Shown here piece after piece: positions 8,238 through 14,726 of a DNA stretch of 16,862 bases. The DNA is from Bacillota bacterium (GTDB lineage: Bacteria > Bacillota > UBA994), in assembly GCA_018725275.1 (NCBI GenBank), contig QLUC01000028.1:1-16862 (forward strand), given 5' to 3'. The notes under the pieces were generated by a model. That model did no database searches. It saw nothing but the letters and a program-made list of their open reading frames with translations, and was not told the origin of the DNA. The position numbers were made by a program, and so were the translations under genes. Position 1 is the first letter of the stretch. Every line of letters starts with the position of its first letter.

Positions 8238-8242
8238 CAACA

Positions 8243-8974
8243 ATGGAAATTCGCCCTTATGGCGATACCTTACATGATGGGGCGGTGCAGATGTCTTTTA
8301 CTCTGCCTGTGCCCATGAGCCCGGAAGCCAAAGAAGCGGCCAAACAACTCGTGCATCGCATGGGTTTTCAGTCGGTCAGCGTGGTACACATGGCCGATGC
8401 GGGCGAGGGATTCAGTTTCATGGTCGTCTATGCTAAGACAGATGCCATGGTCGATTTTTCGACCATCTCTGTCCCCCAGGTCAGCGCGGTGCAGCTCAGT
8501 TTCTATGGAGTCAATGCCTATATTCGCCGCGAAATTGGTCGCAAGGTCGTGGTCCTCGGCGCCTGCACCGGGACCGATGCCCACACCGTCGGCCTAGACG
8601 CCATCATGAACATGAAGGGCTACGCCGGAGAATACGGTTTAGAGCGCTACCCGGAGATGGTCGCGCATAATTTGGGCAGTCAAGTGCCCAACGAAACGCT
8701 TATTTCCCGGGCAATAGAACTCGGTGCGGACGCCCTCTTAGTCTCGCAAGTGGTGACCCAGAAGGACGTTCATATTCCAAATCTCACCGAGCTCGTCGAG
8801 CTCGTCGAGGCGGAGGGCCTGCGGGATAGGTTGGTGCTCATCTGCGGCGGACCCCGCTTATCGCACGAGTTAGCTATCGAACTAGGTTACGACGCGGGCT
8901 TCGGCTCAGGGACTTTGCCACCCCATGTGGCGTCCTTTATCGTCCAAGAAATGGTGCGGCGAGGCATAAAGTAA
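8243..8974 (+). CDS. kamE: lysine 5,6-aminomutase beta subunit (B12- and PLP-binding)
   Basis: This small subunit of the 5,6-aminomutase carries a Rossmann-type cobalamin-binding domain. The 'base-off/His-on' motif GTDAHTVGLD contains the cobalt-ligand H114. K125 lies 11 residues later and is the expected PLP lysine; in C. sticklandii the pair is H133/K144, with the same spacing of 11. The protein is 243 residues, somewhat shorter at the N-terminus than I recall for characterised homologues (about 260), but the catalytic parts are complete. The LVELVE stretch near the C-terminus comes from a 9-bp tandem duplication (8789-8806) that keeps the frame. No intrinsic terminator is visible after the stop codon. 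Confidence 0.97.
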   Translation: MEIRPYGDTLHDGAVQMSFTLPVPMSPEAKEAAKQLVHRMGFQSVSVVHMADAGEGFSFMVVYAKTDAMVDFSTISVPQVSAVQLSFYGVNAYIRREIGRKVVVLGACTGTDAHTVGLDAIMNMKGYAGEYGLERYPEMVAHNLGSQVPNETLISRAIELGADALLVSQVVTQKDVHIPNLTELVELVEAEGLRDRLVLICGGPRLSHELAIELGYDAGFGSGTLPPHVASFIVQEMVRRGIK

Positions 8975-9002
8975 GGCCGTGCAGAGGAAAATAGAGCGAT
9001 TT

Positions 9003-9026
9003 TGCATCTTGCCCTTGGCAGGTGCA
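9003..9026. promoter_or_regulatory. imperfect dyad covering the -35 region of the rpoE promoter
   Basis: TGCA-T-CTTGCC (9003-9013) can pair with GGCAGG-TGCA (9017-9026) around a 3-base loop, with one bulged T and one G-T wobble. It contains the -35 hexamer TTGGCA. No T-run follows, so it does not look like a terminator of the kam transcript. It could be an operator. Confidence 0.4.
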
Positions 9027-9043
9027 GAGAGAATGCATATAAT
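9015..9043 (+). promoter_or_regulatory. sigma-A promoter for rpoE-pyrG
   Basis: The -35 TTGGCA (9015-9020) and -10 TATAAT (9038-9043) are separated by exactly 17 bases. The predicted transcript start is near 9050, about 30 bases before the rpoE GTG. This suggests the housekeeping genes keep their own constitutive-type promoter despite lying downstream of the sigma-54-driven operon. Confidence 0.88.
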
Positions 9044-9064
9044 ACTTGCGAATGCCATAGGCAC

Positions 9065-9075
9065 GAGGAGGAGAG
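9065..9075 (+). promoter_or_regulatory. ribosome binding site deciding the GTG start of rpoE
   Basis: GAGGAGGAGAG has its AGGAGG core 8 bases before GTG 9080. The longer in-frame start at 9002 would precede the promoter -10 element and is therefore excluded. Confidence 0.85.
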
Positions 9076-9079
9076 CGAA

Positions 9080-9526
9080 GTGAACAGCCCAGTGAATAAA
9101 AAGCACGAGCCCATCCCAGATGTTGGTCTCCGCATTTTGCGGTCGCGTCGGCAGACCATGCACTACAAGGATTTAGTCGCCGAAATAGCTACCGAGCGCG
9201 GGGAGCTGCCAAGTGGTGGCCCTGAACACCTCGCCCAGGTCCTGACGCAGATCAACTTAGACGCGCGTTTTGTGCACATGGGCAAGGGCTACTGGGGGCT
9301 CAAGGATTGGGCGGGCGGCCAACAGAAACCCATCCCCGTGGTTATCCCCGGGGAGGGCGAATACCTGCCGAAGCCGGAGGACTACCGTCTGGTCGATGAA
9401 GAAGATGACCACGATGATGAGAGCGAGCTCCTTATTCCGGTGGCCGATGATGAGGAAGAAGCCTTCGCCGATGAGGAGAGCGATGCTCAGGGCAGCGATG
9501 ATGAAGAGAATGAAGACGACGAGTGA
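9080..9526 (+). CDS. rpoE: DNA-directed RNA polymerase delta subunit
   Basis: This is the accessory RNA polymerase subunit of Bacillota, which raises transcription specificity and recycling. The 148-residue product has an N-terminal HARE-HTH winged-helix domain (about residues 15-80, including MHYKDLVAEI and GYWGLKDW). A highly acidic, low-complexity tail rich in Asp and Glu runs from about 105 to the end, the family hallmark. It starts with GTG and is followed 17 bases later by pyrG, the classic rpoE-pyrG order. Despite its symbol it is not a sigma factor. Confidence 0.95.
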   Translation: MNSPVNKKHEPIPDVGLRILRSRRQTMHYKDLVAEIATERGELPSGGPEHLAQVLTQINLDARFVHMGKGYWGLKDWAGGQQKPIPVVIPGEGEYLPKPEDYRLVDEEDDHDDESELLIPVADDEEEAFADEESDAQGSDDEENEDDE

Positions 9527-9527
9527 C

Positions 9528-9536
9528 AGGGAGGGG
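9528..9536 (+). promoter_or_regulatory. ribosome binding site deciding the GTG start of pyrG
   Basis: AGGGAGGGG lies 7 bases before GTG 9544 and begins just after the rpoE stop. It selects a start giving MAKFVFVTGG, the usual CTP synthase N-terminus, over the in-frame upstream ATG at 9523. Confidence 0.88.
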
Positions 9537-9543
9537 CATAGCC

Positions 9544-11163
9544 GTGGCTAAATTTGTATTTGTCACCGGGGGCGTTGTTTCAGGCCTCGGCAAGGGCATT
9601 ACTGCTGCTTCCTTAGGGCGGCTCTTAAAGTCCAGAGGATATGCAGTGAGTGTGCTCAAGTTTGACCCCTATATCAATGTCGACCCGGGCACGATGAGCC
9701 CCTTTCAGCATGGGGAGGTTTTTGTCACTGACGACGGCGCCGAAACCGACTTAGATCTAGGTCACTACGAGCGCTTCATGGACATGAATCTCTCGACTAG
9801 CAACAATGTCACCGCCGGCAAAATCTACAAATCGGTCATCGATAAAGAGCGGCGCGGCAACTACCTAGGGGGGACGGTGCAAGTAATCCCCCACGTGACC
9901 AACGAAATCAAAGAGCGCATGCTGCGCGTAGCGCGTGAAACCAATGCCCAAGTGATGATTGTGGAAATAGGGGGTACGGTCGGGGACATCGAGTCCTTGC
10001 CCTTTCTTGAGGCCATTAGGCAGATGCGTCGCGATCTAGGGCGCGAGAACGTTCTCTACATGCACGTCACCTTGGTGCCGACTTTGCGCCGGGGTGGCGA
10101 ACTAAAAACAAAGCCGACCCAGCACAGCGTCAAGGAGTTGCGCGGCCTAGGCATACAGCCCAATATAATTGTCTGTCGCACGGAGAGTCCGCTTTCAGTC
10201 GAAATAAAGGCCAAGATCGCTCTCTTTTGCGACATTGACGCCGTGGCCATCATCGAAAATATCGACGTTTCCACCATCTATGAAGTGCCGTTAATGTTTG
10301 AGAAACAACAGCTAGATACGCTCGTGATCGAACGCCTTGGCCTGCCGCCAAGCCTGCCGGACCTCAAGGAGTGGCGGGCTTTAGTCGCGGACATCGCCTT
10401 AGTTAAGCAGGCCGTAAAAGTCGCCTTGGTAGGGAAGTACACCTCCTTCCCGGATGCCTACCTCAGTGTGGTGGAGGCCCTGCACCATGCCGGGTATGCC
10501 CATGCCGCCAAGATCGAGGTAGTTTGGGTTAATGCCGAAGAAGTAGAAGCAAAAGGGGCAGAGAACTTGCTCTGCGGGGTCGACGCCATCCTCGTGCCCG
10601 GTGGTTTTGGTCACCGCGGGATCCTGGGCAAGATTCTCGCCTCCCGCTATGCGCGCGAACAGCAGATTCCCTTCCTCGGCATCTGTCTGGGCATGCAGGT
10701 GGCCGTGATTGATTATGCCCGCCATGTCTGCGGGTGGGAGGACGGAGACAGCGCCGAGTTTCGCGACTGCGAATTCCCCGTGATAGATTTATTGCCGGAA
10801 CAAAAGAATATTGATAACTTGGGCGGAACTATGCGCTTAGGCTCATATCCCTGCATCCTTCAGAAGGGTACGAAGTCTTACGCCGCCTACGGGCAGGAAC
10901 TAATCGAGGAGCGGCATCGTCACCGCTTTGAGTTTAACAATGCCTACCGCGAACCCATGCTCGCCGCCGGGTTAGTGATTGCCGGCACTTCGCCTGATGG
11001 GCGCTTGGTGGAGATTATCGAGGATGCTCAGCATCCCTTCTTCGTCGGCGTGCAGTTTCACCCTGAGTTTAAGTCCCGCCCCAACCGTCCTCATCCCCTA
11101 TTTCATGCCTTCATCGCCGCCGCCGTGCCGAGAAGTTCTCTCTGCCATGAAGCACTACTTTAG
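9544..11163 (+). CDS. pyrG: CTP synthase (glutamine-hydrolysing)
   Basis: This enzyme makes CTP from UTP, ATP and glutamine. The 539-residue length fits the family. The N-terminal amidoligase domain opens with VTGGVVSGLGKG (about 7-18). The C-terminal class I glutamine amidotransferase domain shows the nucleophile in GICLGMQ (C381) and the H506/E508 pair in QFHPEF. Only 17 bases separate it from rpoE, so there is no room for the leader attenuator that controls pyrG in Bacillus, and control presumably lies at the rpoE promoter or at the enzyme. The last 17 bases overlap the next gene, and the C-terminal tail (from about residue 527) is not conserved sequence that I recognise. Confidence 0.98.
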   Translation: MAKFVFVTGGVVSGLGKGITAASLGRLLKSRGYAVSVLKFDPYINVDPGTMSPFQHGEVFVTDDGAETDLDLGHYERFMDMNLSTSNNVTAGKIYKSVIDKERRGNYLGGTVQVIPHVTNEIKERMLRVARETNAQVMIVEIGGTVGDIESLPFLEAIRQMRRDLGRENVLYMHVTLVPTLRRGGELKTKPTQHSVKELRGLGIQPNIIVCRTESPLSVEIKAKIALFCDIDAVAIIENIDVSTIYEVPLMFEKQQLDTLVIERLGLPPSLPDLKEWRALVADIALVKQAVKVALVGKYTSFPDAYLSVVEALHHAGYAHAAKIEVVWVNAEEVEAKGAENLLCGVDAILVPGGFGHRGILGKILASRYAREQQIPFLGICLGMQVAVIDYARHVCGWEDGDSAEFRDCEFPVIDLLPEQKNIDNLGGTMRLGSYPCILQKGTKSYAAYGQELIEERHRHRFEFNNAYREPMLAAGLVIAGTSPDGRLVEIIEDAQHPFFVGVQFHPEFKSRPNRPHPLFHAFIAAAVPRSSLCHEALL

Positions 11164-11773
11164 TCCTAACCCCTCCGCTCTGCATGACCTCAGGACAACA
11201 GAGCTCACCGTGCGCGGTGTAAGCATGTCGTTTGTAACCGACAGCGGAGTTTTTTCTAAGGGTAGCTTGGACTATGGCTCCAGGCTCCTCATGGAGAACA
11301 TGCAAATACCCCCTCAATCCGCCGTGCTTGATTTAGGGTGTGGGTGGGGGGCAATTGGGATTTTGGCCGCGCTAATCAATCCTAGCGGCCACGTGACCAT
11401 GGTGGATGTCAACGAGCGGGCGCTTGTCTTGGCAGCGAGGAATGCTCAAGAGAACCAAGCGAACAATGTTACTGTCCTAGCAAGCGATGGCTTTGCCGGC
11501 CTGCTTGGCTTTACCTATGATGTCGTGTTGACCAACCCTCCCATTCGCGCCGGCAAGGAGGTAGTTTTTTCTTTTTATGAGGGGGCTAAGGCTGCCCTAA
11601 GGCCCGGCGGCAAGTTATGGGTAGTGATAAGAAAAAAGCAGGGTGCCGATTCAACCGAGAAGAAACTGAGCGAGCTCTTTTATCGGGTGGAACTTATGGC
11701 GCGCTCTAAGGGCTACCATGTTTACGCGGCCGAGCACCAGCCACCATTTGAAGCAAAAAAACAAACAGGCTGA
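11147..11773 (+). CDS. class I SAM-dependent methyltransferase, YbxB/RsmC-like
   Basis: This 208-residue protein has SAM-binding motif I DLGCGWG (62-68), an acidic end of strand 2 in VDVNERA (about 87-93) and the catalytic NPPIRAG (130-136). That motif is typical of enzymes methylating an exocyclic amino group of guanine, as in RsmC. TDSGVFSKG (31-39) also matches the B. subtilis YbxB type. The likely substrate is rRNA guanine, but the exact site is not predictable. I chose ATG 11147 because MKHYFSPNP is the normal family N-terminus; a longer in-frame start at 10979 would lie deep within pyrG. The gene overlaps pyrG by 17 bases with only a weak ribosome site, suggesting coupling. Its stop codon lies inside the terminator stem. 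Confidence 0.85.
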   Translation: MKHYFSPNPSALHDLRTTELTVRGVSMSFVTDSGVFSKGSLDYGSRLLMENMQIPPQSAVLDLGCGWGAIGILAALINPSGHVTMVDVNERALVLAARNAQENQANNVTVLASDGFAGLLGFTYDVVLTNPPIRAGKEVVFSFYEGAKAALRPGGKLWVVIRKKQGADSTEKKLSELFYRVELMARSKGYHVYAAEHQPPFEAKKQTG

Positions 11774-11794
11774 CCAAATCTGGTCCAGCCTGTT
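11754..11794 (-). terminator. intrinsic terminator of the nitroreductase gene, possibly bidirectional
   Basis: AACAGGCTG-ACCA (11764-11776) pairs with TGGT-CAGCCTGTT (11781-11794) across the loop AATC, with one bulged C at 11785. On the minus strand the stem is followed by a T-rich run (complement of the A-rich 11754-11763), a classic terminator for the SagB-like gene. On the plus strand the run after the stem is weak (CTTCGATT), so termination of the pyrG-methyltransferase transcript here is less certain. Confidence 0.88.
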
Positions 11795-11800
11795 CTTCGA

Positions 11801-12547
11801 TTACGGTCTACCAACGGTTGCTATGTAGACAACAAAGTCGTTTTCTCCATCTAGGTTGAAGATTTTATTGACCGCATCATCATTGAAGGCGGCAATCGCG
11901 CAGACCCCCGCCTGTAGGGCGGTAGCCGCCAGGTATAGGTTTTGGCAGACATGGCCGGCATCGAGGTGCATGTAGCGGTAGCCGCGTTCCCCGTATCGCC
12001 ATTCCATGCGGTAAGCATCGGCCGCCCAGAAGAAAGTCACCGCCGAAGTGCCCACGAATGGCTGTTGCAGGCAGGCCTCGCTGAGCTCCTCACCATACTG
12101 GTTGCCTTCCGCCAATAGTACCAACTCATGCCCAATCGCCCGGTAAAGGTAGAGCCCCGGCGTAAGACCGACGACCCTGTTTACCAAGAGGTAGGTCTCG
12201 AAGCAGTGCCTCGCCCCCGCCGAAGGTACCGTCCGGAGCGTCGCCGGCCGGCTGGTCACCTTCTTCACTCCCTGGGTGGTCCAGAGAAGGAAGCCGAGTT
12301 CCTCTAAAGTCAGGGAGGCCACCGCGTGCTTGCGCAGGCTACGGCGGTTCTCGATGGCGGCTAGGAGGTCGATCTTACCGAGCGTTGCCTTGTTCACCGG
12401 AGCCAAGGGAATGCGCTTTAGTCCAATCGGCGCAGCCCTCTCCAAGGGGGGTTGGGGCAGTTCCTTCATTTGATCAGATTCCTTGGCATACTGATACTTC
12501 GTGTTTTCCATAAATTCCCTACCTATGACACTGCGAAAACGCTCCAT
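11801..12547 (-). CDS. SagB-type nitroreductase-family FMN oxidoreductase
   Basis: This 248-residue member of the nitroreductase/SagB flavoprotein group has AIENRRSLRKHA (about 64-75), the usual FMN phosphate-binding arginine segment. It also has the substrate-side LTLEELGFLLWTTQGV, and RTVPSAGARH (about 106-115). Near the C-terminus is YRYMHLDAGHVCQNLYLAA, typical of SagB-like proteins. SagB enzymes oxidise azolines to azoles in thiazole/oxazole-modified peptides, but no YcaO cyclodehydratase or precursor peptide gene lies nearby. Many stand-alone family members have no known substrate. The start at 12547 is supported by GGGAGGG (complement of 12556-12562), 8 bases upstream; a second ATG 12 codons in is possible. 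It is the only minus-strand gene here and ends at a good terminator. Confidence 0.87.
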   Translation of the reverse strand: MERFRSVIGREFMENTKYQYAKESDQMKELPQPPLERAAPIGLKRIPLAPVNKATLGKIDLLAAIENRRSLRKHAVASLTLEELGFLLWTTQGVKKVTSRPATLRTVPSAGARHCFETYLLVNRVVGLTPGLYLYRAIGHELVLLAEGNQYGEELSEACLQQPFVGTSAVTFFWAADAYRMEWRYGERGYRYMHLDAGHVCQNLYLAATALQAGVCAIAAFNDDAVNKIFNLDGENDFVVYIATVGRP

Positions 12548-12568
12548 GCCGCTCGCCCTCCCACTAAT

Positions 12569-12583
12569 TTTCGTTACTCGAAA
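12569..12583. promoter_or_regulatory. inverted repeat TTTCG-N5-CGAAA at the nitroreductase start site
   Basis: Perfect 5-base arms (12569-12573 and 12579-12583) lie immediately downstream of the minus-strand -10 element, covering the expected transcript start. The position is that of a repressor operator. The arms are short, so chance occurrence is possible. Confidence 0.35.
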
Positions 12584-12585
12584 CT

Positions 12586-12614
12586 ATTATACTACAAACG
12601 CCAAGCAAGCAAAC
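12586..12614 (-). promoter_or_regulatory. probable sigma-A promoter of the nitroreductase gene
   Basis: Read on the minus strand, a perfect TATAAT is present (complement of 12586-12591). It is preceded at 15-16 bases by TTGCTT or TTTGCT, a weak -35. It lies about 40 bases before the start codon in an AT-rich gap. The -10 is convincing; the -35 is not. Confidence 0.55.
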
Positions 12615-12666
12615 ACAAACAAAAGGGACTGGTCTTTTTGTTTACAGCAAGGCCGAGGTGCCCAGT

Positions 12667-12735
12667 ATGTCGCTGGAGACGGTGGAGGCAGGGTTTCGCG
12701 TGGTCATTGGCGAAGTAATCAAGATGTTTAGATAG
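12667..12735 (+). CDS. possible 22-residue leader peptide or gene remnant before kal
   Basis: A short frame encodes a 22-residue peptide, MSLETVEAGF then RVVIGEVIKMFR. The start is ATG 12667 with GAGG 8 bases upstream (12655-12658). It ends 16 bases before the kal start, and its stop is just ahead of the kal ribosome site. The peptide is amphipathic and matches nothing I recognise. It could be a leader that couples translation to kal, the tail of a decayed gene, or chance. It is too short to decide from sequence. Confidence 0.25.
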   Translation: MSLETVEAGFRVVIGEVIKMFR

Positions 12736-12736
12736 A

Positions 12737-12743
12737 AGGAAGG
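12737..12743 (+). promoter_or_regulatory. ribosome binding site deciding the TTG start of kal
   Basis: AGGAAGG lies 8 bases before TTG 12752. The in-frame GTG at 12743 overlaps this site and so is not a workable start. Confidence 0.7.
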
Positions 12744-12751
12744 TGCTTAAT

Positions 12752-13147
12752 TTGCAAGCGACTATCAGGCTTCGCCTGAGTACGCATGATGCCCACTACG
12801 GCGGAAACCTCGTTGATGGGGCCAGGGTGCTCGCCCTCTTTGGCGATATAGCCACCGAGCTCCTCATTCGCCATGACGGCGATGAAGGGCTTTTTGTGGC
12901 TTACGACTCGGTAGAATTTAAAGCCCCCACTTTTGCCGGAGACTATCTCGAAGTAGAAGGAGAAATCGTGGCCACCGGCAAGACCTCGCGCCGCATGTCC
13001 TTTACGGCTCACAAGGTCATCGCCGCCTTAAACGACCCGGCGCGGCCCTCCCAAGCCGAGGTACTATCTACGCCACTATTGGTTTGCCGGGCCACCGGAA
13101 CCTGTGTGGTGCCTTTAGAAAAGCAGCGTTATAACGCCACGAGGTGA
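12752..13147 (+). CDS. kal: L-3-aminobutyryl-CoA ammonia-lyase (hotdog fold)
   Basis: This enzyme removes ammonia from L-3-aminobutyryl-CoA to give crotonyl-CoA, in the cytoplasm. The 131-residue product has the single hotdog domain of the family. It opens with RLRLSTHDAHYGGNLVDGA (about 6-24), whose helix region HYGGNLVDGARVLALFGDIATE corresponds to the hotdog central helix. The strand segment VAYDSVEFKAPTFAGDYLEVEG (about 50-71) follows. The start is probably TTG, fixed by the ribosome site at 12737-12743. It is the first gene of block 2 (kal-kce-atoDA), which makes the assignment far more specific than the hotdog fold alone. A convincing promoter was not found in the preceding 130 bases; TTTACA (12641-12646) has no good -10 partner. 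Confidence 0.9.
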   Translation: MQATIRLRLSTHDAHYGGNLVDGARVLALFGDIATELLIRHDGDEGLFVAYDSVEFKAPTFAGDYLEVEGEIVATGKTSRRMSFTAHKVIAALNDPARPSQAEVLSTPLLVCRATGTCVVPLEKQRYNATR

Positions 13148-13171
13148 AAGGCCAGAAACGGAGGGGTTTAT

Positions 13172-13990
13172 ATGGACAAGCTCATTATCACGGCAGCGAT
13201 AGTTGGTGCGGAGCTGACCCGTGCCGAGCAGCCTAGCTTGCCACTCACGCCAGCGGAGTTAGCGACCGCCGCCTATGAATGCTGGCAAGCAGGCGCATCC
13301 ATCGTGCACCTGCATGTGCGTGACCGGGCCGGGCGCCCCACGCAAGATGTCGAGGTCTTTCGCGAGACCATGCGGCTCATCAAAGAAAAGTGCGACATCA
13401 TCGTGCAGTTCTCTACCGGTGGAGCCACCGGCGCAACTGTCACGGAGCGCATCGCCCCACTTAGTTTGCGGCCGGAAATGGCTACCTTGACTACGGGCAC
13501 CGTCAATTTTGGGGATGATGTCTTCTTTAACTCCCCTTCTTACATAGAAGCGATTGCTAACGAGATTAAACTCTATGGCATTCGCCCCGAAGTCGAGGTT
13601 TTTGAAACCGGCATGATGCAAAATGCCCTCGCCCTGGTCAAAAAGGGGCTCCTGCAGCAACCGCTGCATTTTGATTTTGTTCTTGGGGTGCCAGGAGCGA
13701 TGCCGGGAACACCGAAGAACTTGCTGCACCTAGTCGAGAGCATGCCCGATGACGCGACGTGGATGGTCGCCGGCATTGGCCGGGCGGAGCTCCCGCTCGC
13801 GGTGATGGCGATATTGCTAGGGGGGCATGTTCGGGTTGGGTTTGAAGACAATATCTACTATAGTCGGGGTGTCCTGGCCGAGAGCAACGCCCAGTTGGTG
13901 GCTCGCATTGTGCGCATAGCCGGGGAGTGCGGGCGCGCGGTAGCCACTCCGAGCGAAGCAAGAAGTATTTTAGGGATAAGTGCCGGGTAG
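13172..13990 (+). CDS. kce: 3-keto-5-aminohexanoate cleavage enzyme (BKACE family)
   Basis: This zinc enzyme condenses 5-amino-3-oxohexanoate with acetyl-CoA and cleaves the adduct to 3-aminobutyryl-CoA and acetoacetate. The 272-residue product is a TIM-barrel of the DUF849/BKACE family. Zinc ligands H46 and H48 (HLHVRD) and E225 (GFEDN) correspond to H46, H48 and E230 recalled from the Cloacimonas enzyme. E14 (GAELTR), S81 (FSTGG), R221 and D226 match its other active-site residues with a -5 offset in the C-terminal half. GGAGGGG precedes ATG 13172. BKACE members vary in substrate, but the residue match and the neighbouring kal and kam genes support the lysine-pathway activity. Confidence 0.96.
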   Translation: MDKLIITAAIVGAELTRAEQPSLPLTPAELATAAYECWQAGASIVHLHVRDRAGRPTQDVEVFRETMRLIKEKCDIIVQFSTGGATGATVTERIAPLSLRPEMATLTTGTVNFGDDVFFNSPSYIEAIANEIKLYGIRPEVEVFETGMMQNALALVKKGLLQQPLHFDFVLGVPGAMPGTPKNLLHLVESMPDDATWMVAGIGRAELPLAVMAILLGGHVRVGFEDNIYYSRGVLAESNAQLVARIVRIAGECGRAVATPSEARSILGISAG

Positions 13991-14046
13991 GGGAGCCACA
14001 AATTGGTTGAGGTTGACGCGGGTAGATGGTGTAGGCGTTTTATGCG

Positions 14047-14053
14047 AAAGGAG
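14047..14053 (+). promoter_or_regulatory. ribosome binding site deciding the atoD start
   Basis: AAAGGAG lies 7 bases before ATG 14061. The in-frame ATG at 14055 is too close to it, and earlier in-frame starts overlap kce. Confidence 0.8.
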
Positions 14054-14060
14054 CATGGTG

Positions 14061-14726
14061 ATGAGTAAGAAGTTGCGTACTCCAAGAGAAGCGCTGGCTA
14101 AAATGGATAATGGGGCCACGGTCATGATTGGGGGATTCTTGTGTGTGGGCACCCCCGAAACGCTGATAGAAGAAGTGTTGCGTAAGGACACCAAGGACCT
14201 GACGCTAATCGGCAACGACACCGGTTTTCCGGATAGAGGCATCGGCAGGCTCATCGTGGCCAAACGTGCCAAAAAAGTGCTCGCCTCCCATGTGGGTACC
14301 AACCCCGAAACGGGGCGTCAAATGCATGCCGGCGAGACCGAAGTCGTCCTCGTGCCCCAGGGAACCCTCGCCGAACAGGTGCGGGCAGGGGGAGCAGGCC
14401 TAGGCGGGGTATTGACCCCCACCGGGGTGGGCACCATCGTCGAAGAAGGCAAGCAAAAAATCACCGTCAACGGCCGAGAGTTTTTGCTCGAAGTGGCGCT
14501 ACAGGCTGACTACGCCCTCATCAAGGCGCACAAGGCCGATGAACTGGGCAACTTGGTATATCGGCGCGCCACCCGCAACTTCAACCCCCTCATGGCCATG
14601 GCAGCGAAAACAGTGGTGGCTGAGGTTGAAGAAATCGTGCCCGTAGGCGAGTTAGACCCCGACGAAATCATAACCCCCGGTCTATTTGTCACCTACTTGG
14701 TCAAGAGGGGGAAGAAAGATGAGTAA
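14061..14726 (+). CDS. atoD: butyrate-acetoacetate CoA-transferase, subunit A (alpha)
   Basis: This is the alpha subunit of a class I 3-oxoacid CoA-transferase. In lysine fermentation it moves CoA from butyryl-CoA to acetoacetate, releasing butyrate. The 221-residue sequence follows E. coli AtoD closely. It shows MIGGFLCVGTPETLI (about 23-37), GVGTIVEEGKQ (about 122-132) and RNFNPLMAMAA (about 172-182). The stop codon lies 8 bases inside the atoA start region, so the subunits are translationally coupled. A 70-base gap separates it from kce, with nothing notable beyond the ribosome site. Substrate range cannot be read from sequence: acetate or other acyl-CoA partners are possible, and the butyrate assignment rests on the pathway context. 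Confidence 0.93.
   Translation: MSKKLRTPREALAKMDNGATVMIGGFLCVGTPETLIEEVLRKDTKDLTLIGNDTGFPDRGIGRLIVAKRAKKVLASHVGTNPETGRQMHAGETEVVLVPQGTLAEQVRAGGAGLGGVLTPTGVGTIVEEGKQKITVNGREFLLEVALQADYALIKAHKADELGNLVYRRATRNFNPLMAMAAKTVVAEVEEIVPVGELDPDEIITPGLFVTYLVKRGKKDE

Noticed and set aside
8789..8806. Two tandem copies of GAGCTCGTC in kamE
   Set aside because: It encodes LVELVE in an intact frame and is explained as a small in-frame duplication in coding sequence.
9395..9523. Purine-rich GATGA-like low-complexity stretch
   Set aside because: It encodes the acidic Asp/Glu tail typical of the delta subunit, so it is not an independent repeat element.
10979..11146. Longer start for the methyltransferase
   Set aside because: It would lie within the conserved C-terminal part of pyrG; the family N-terminus begins at ATG 11147.
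12641..12669. Candidate sigma-A promoter TTTACA with AGTATG before kal
   Set aside because: The -35 is fair but the -10 is poor at any spacing of 16-19 bases, so I do not list it as a promoter.
12452..12731. Two + strand frames of 76-88 codons opposite the start of the nitroreductase gene
   Set aside because: They run antisense to the real gene and through its promoter region, have biased residue composition and no ribosome site or recognisable motif.
13991..14060. Gap between kce and atoD as a possible second promoter
   Set aside because: No -35/-10 or -24/-12 pair with correct spacing was found; only the atoD ribosome site is clear.
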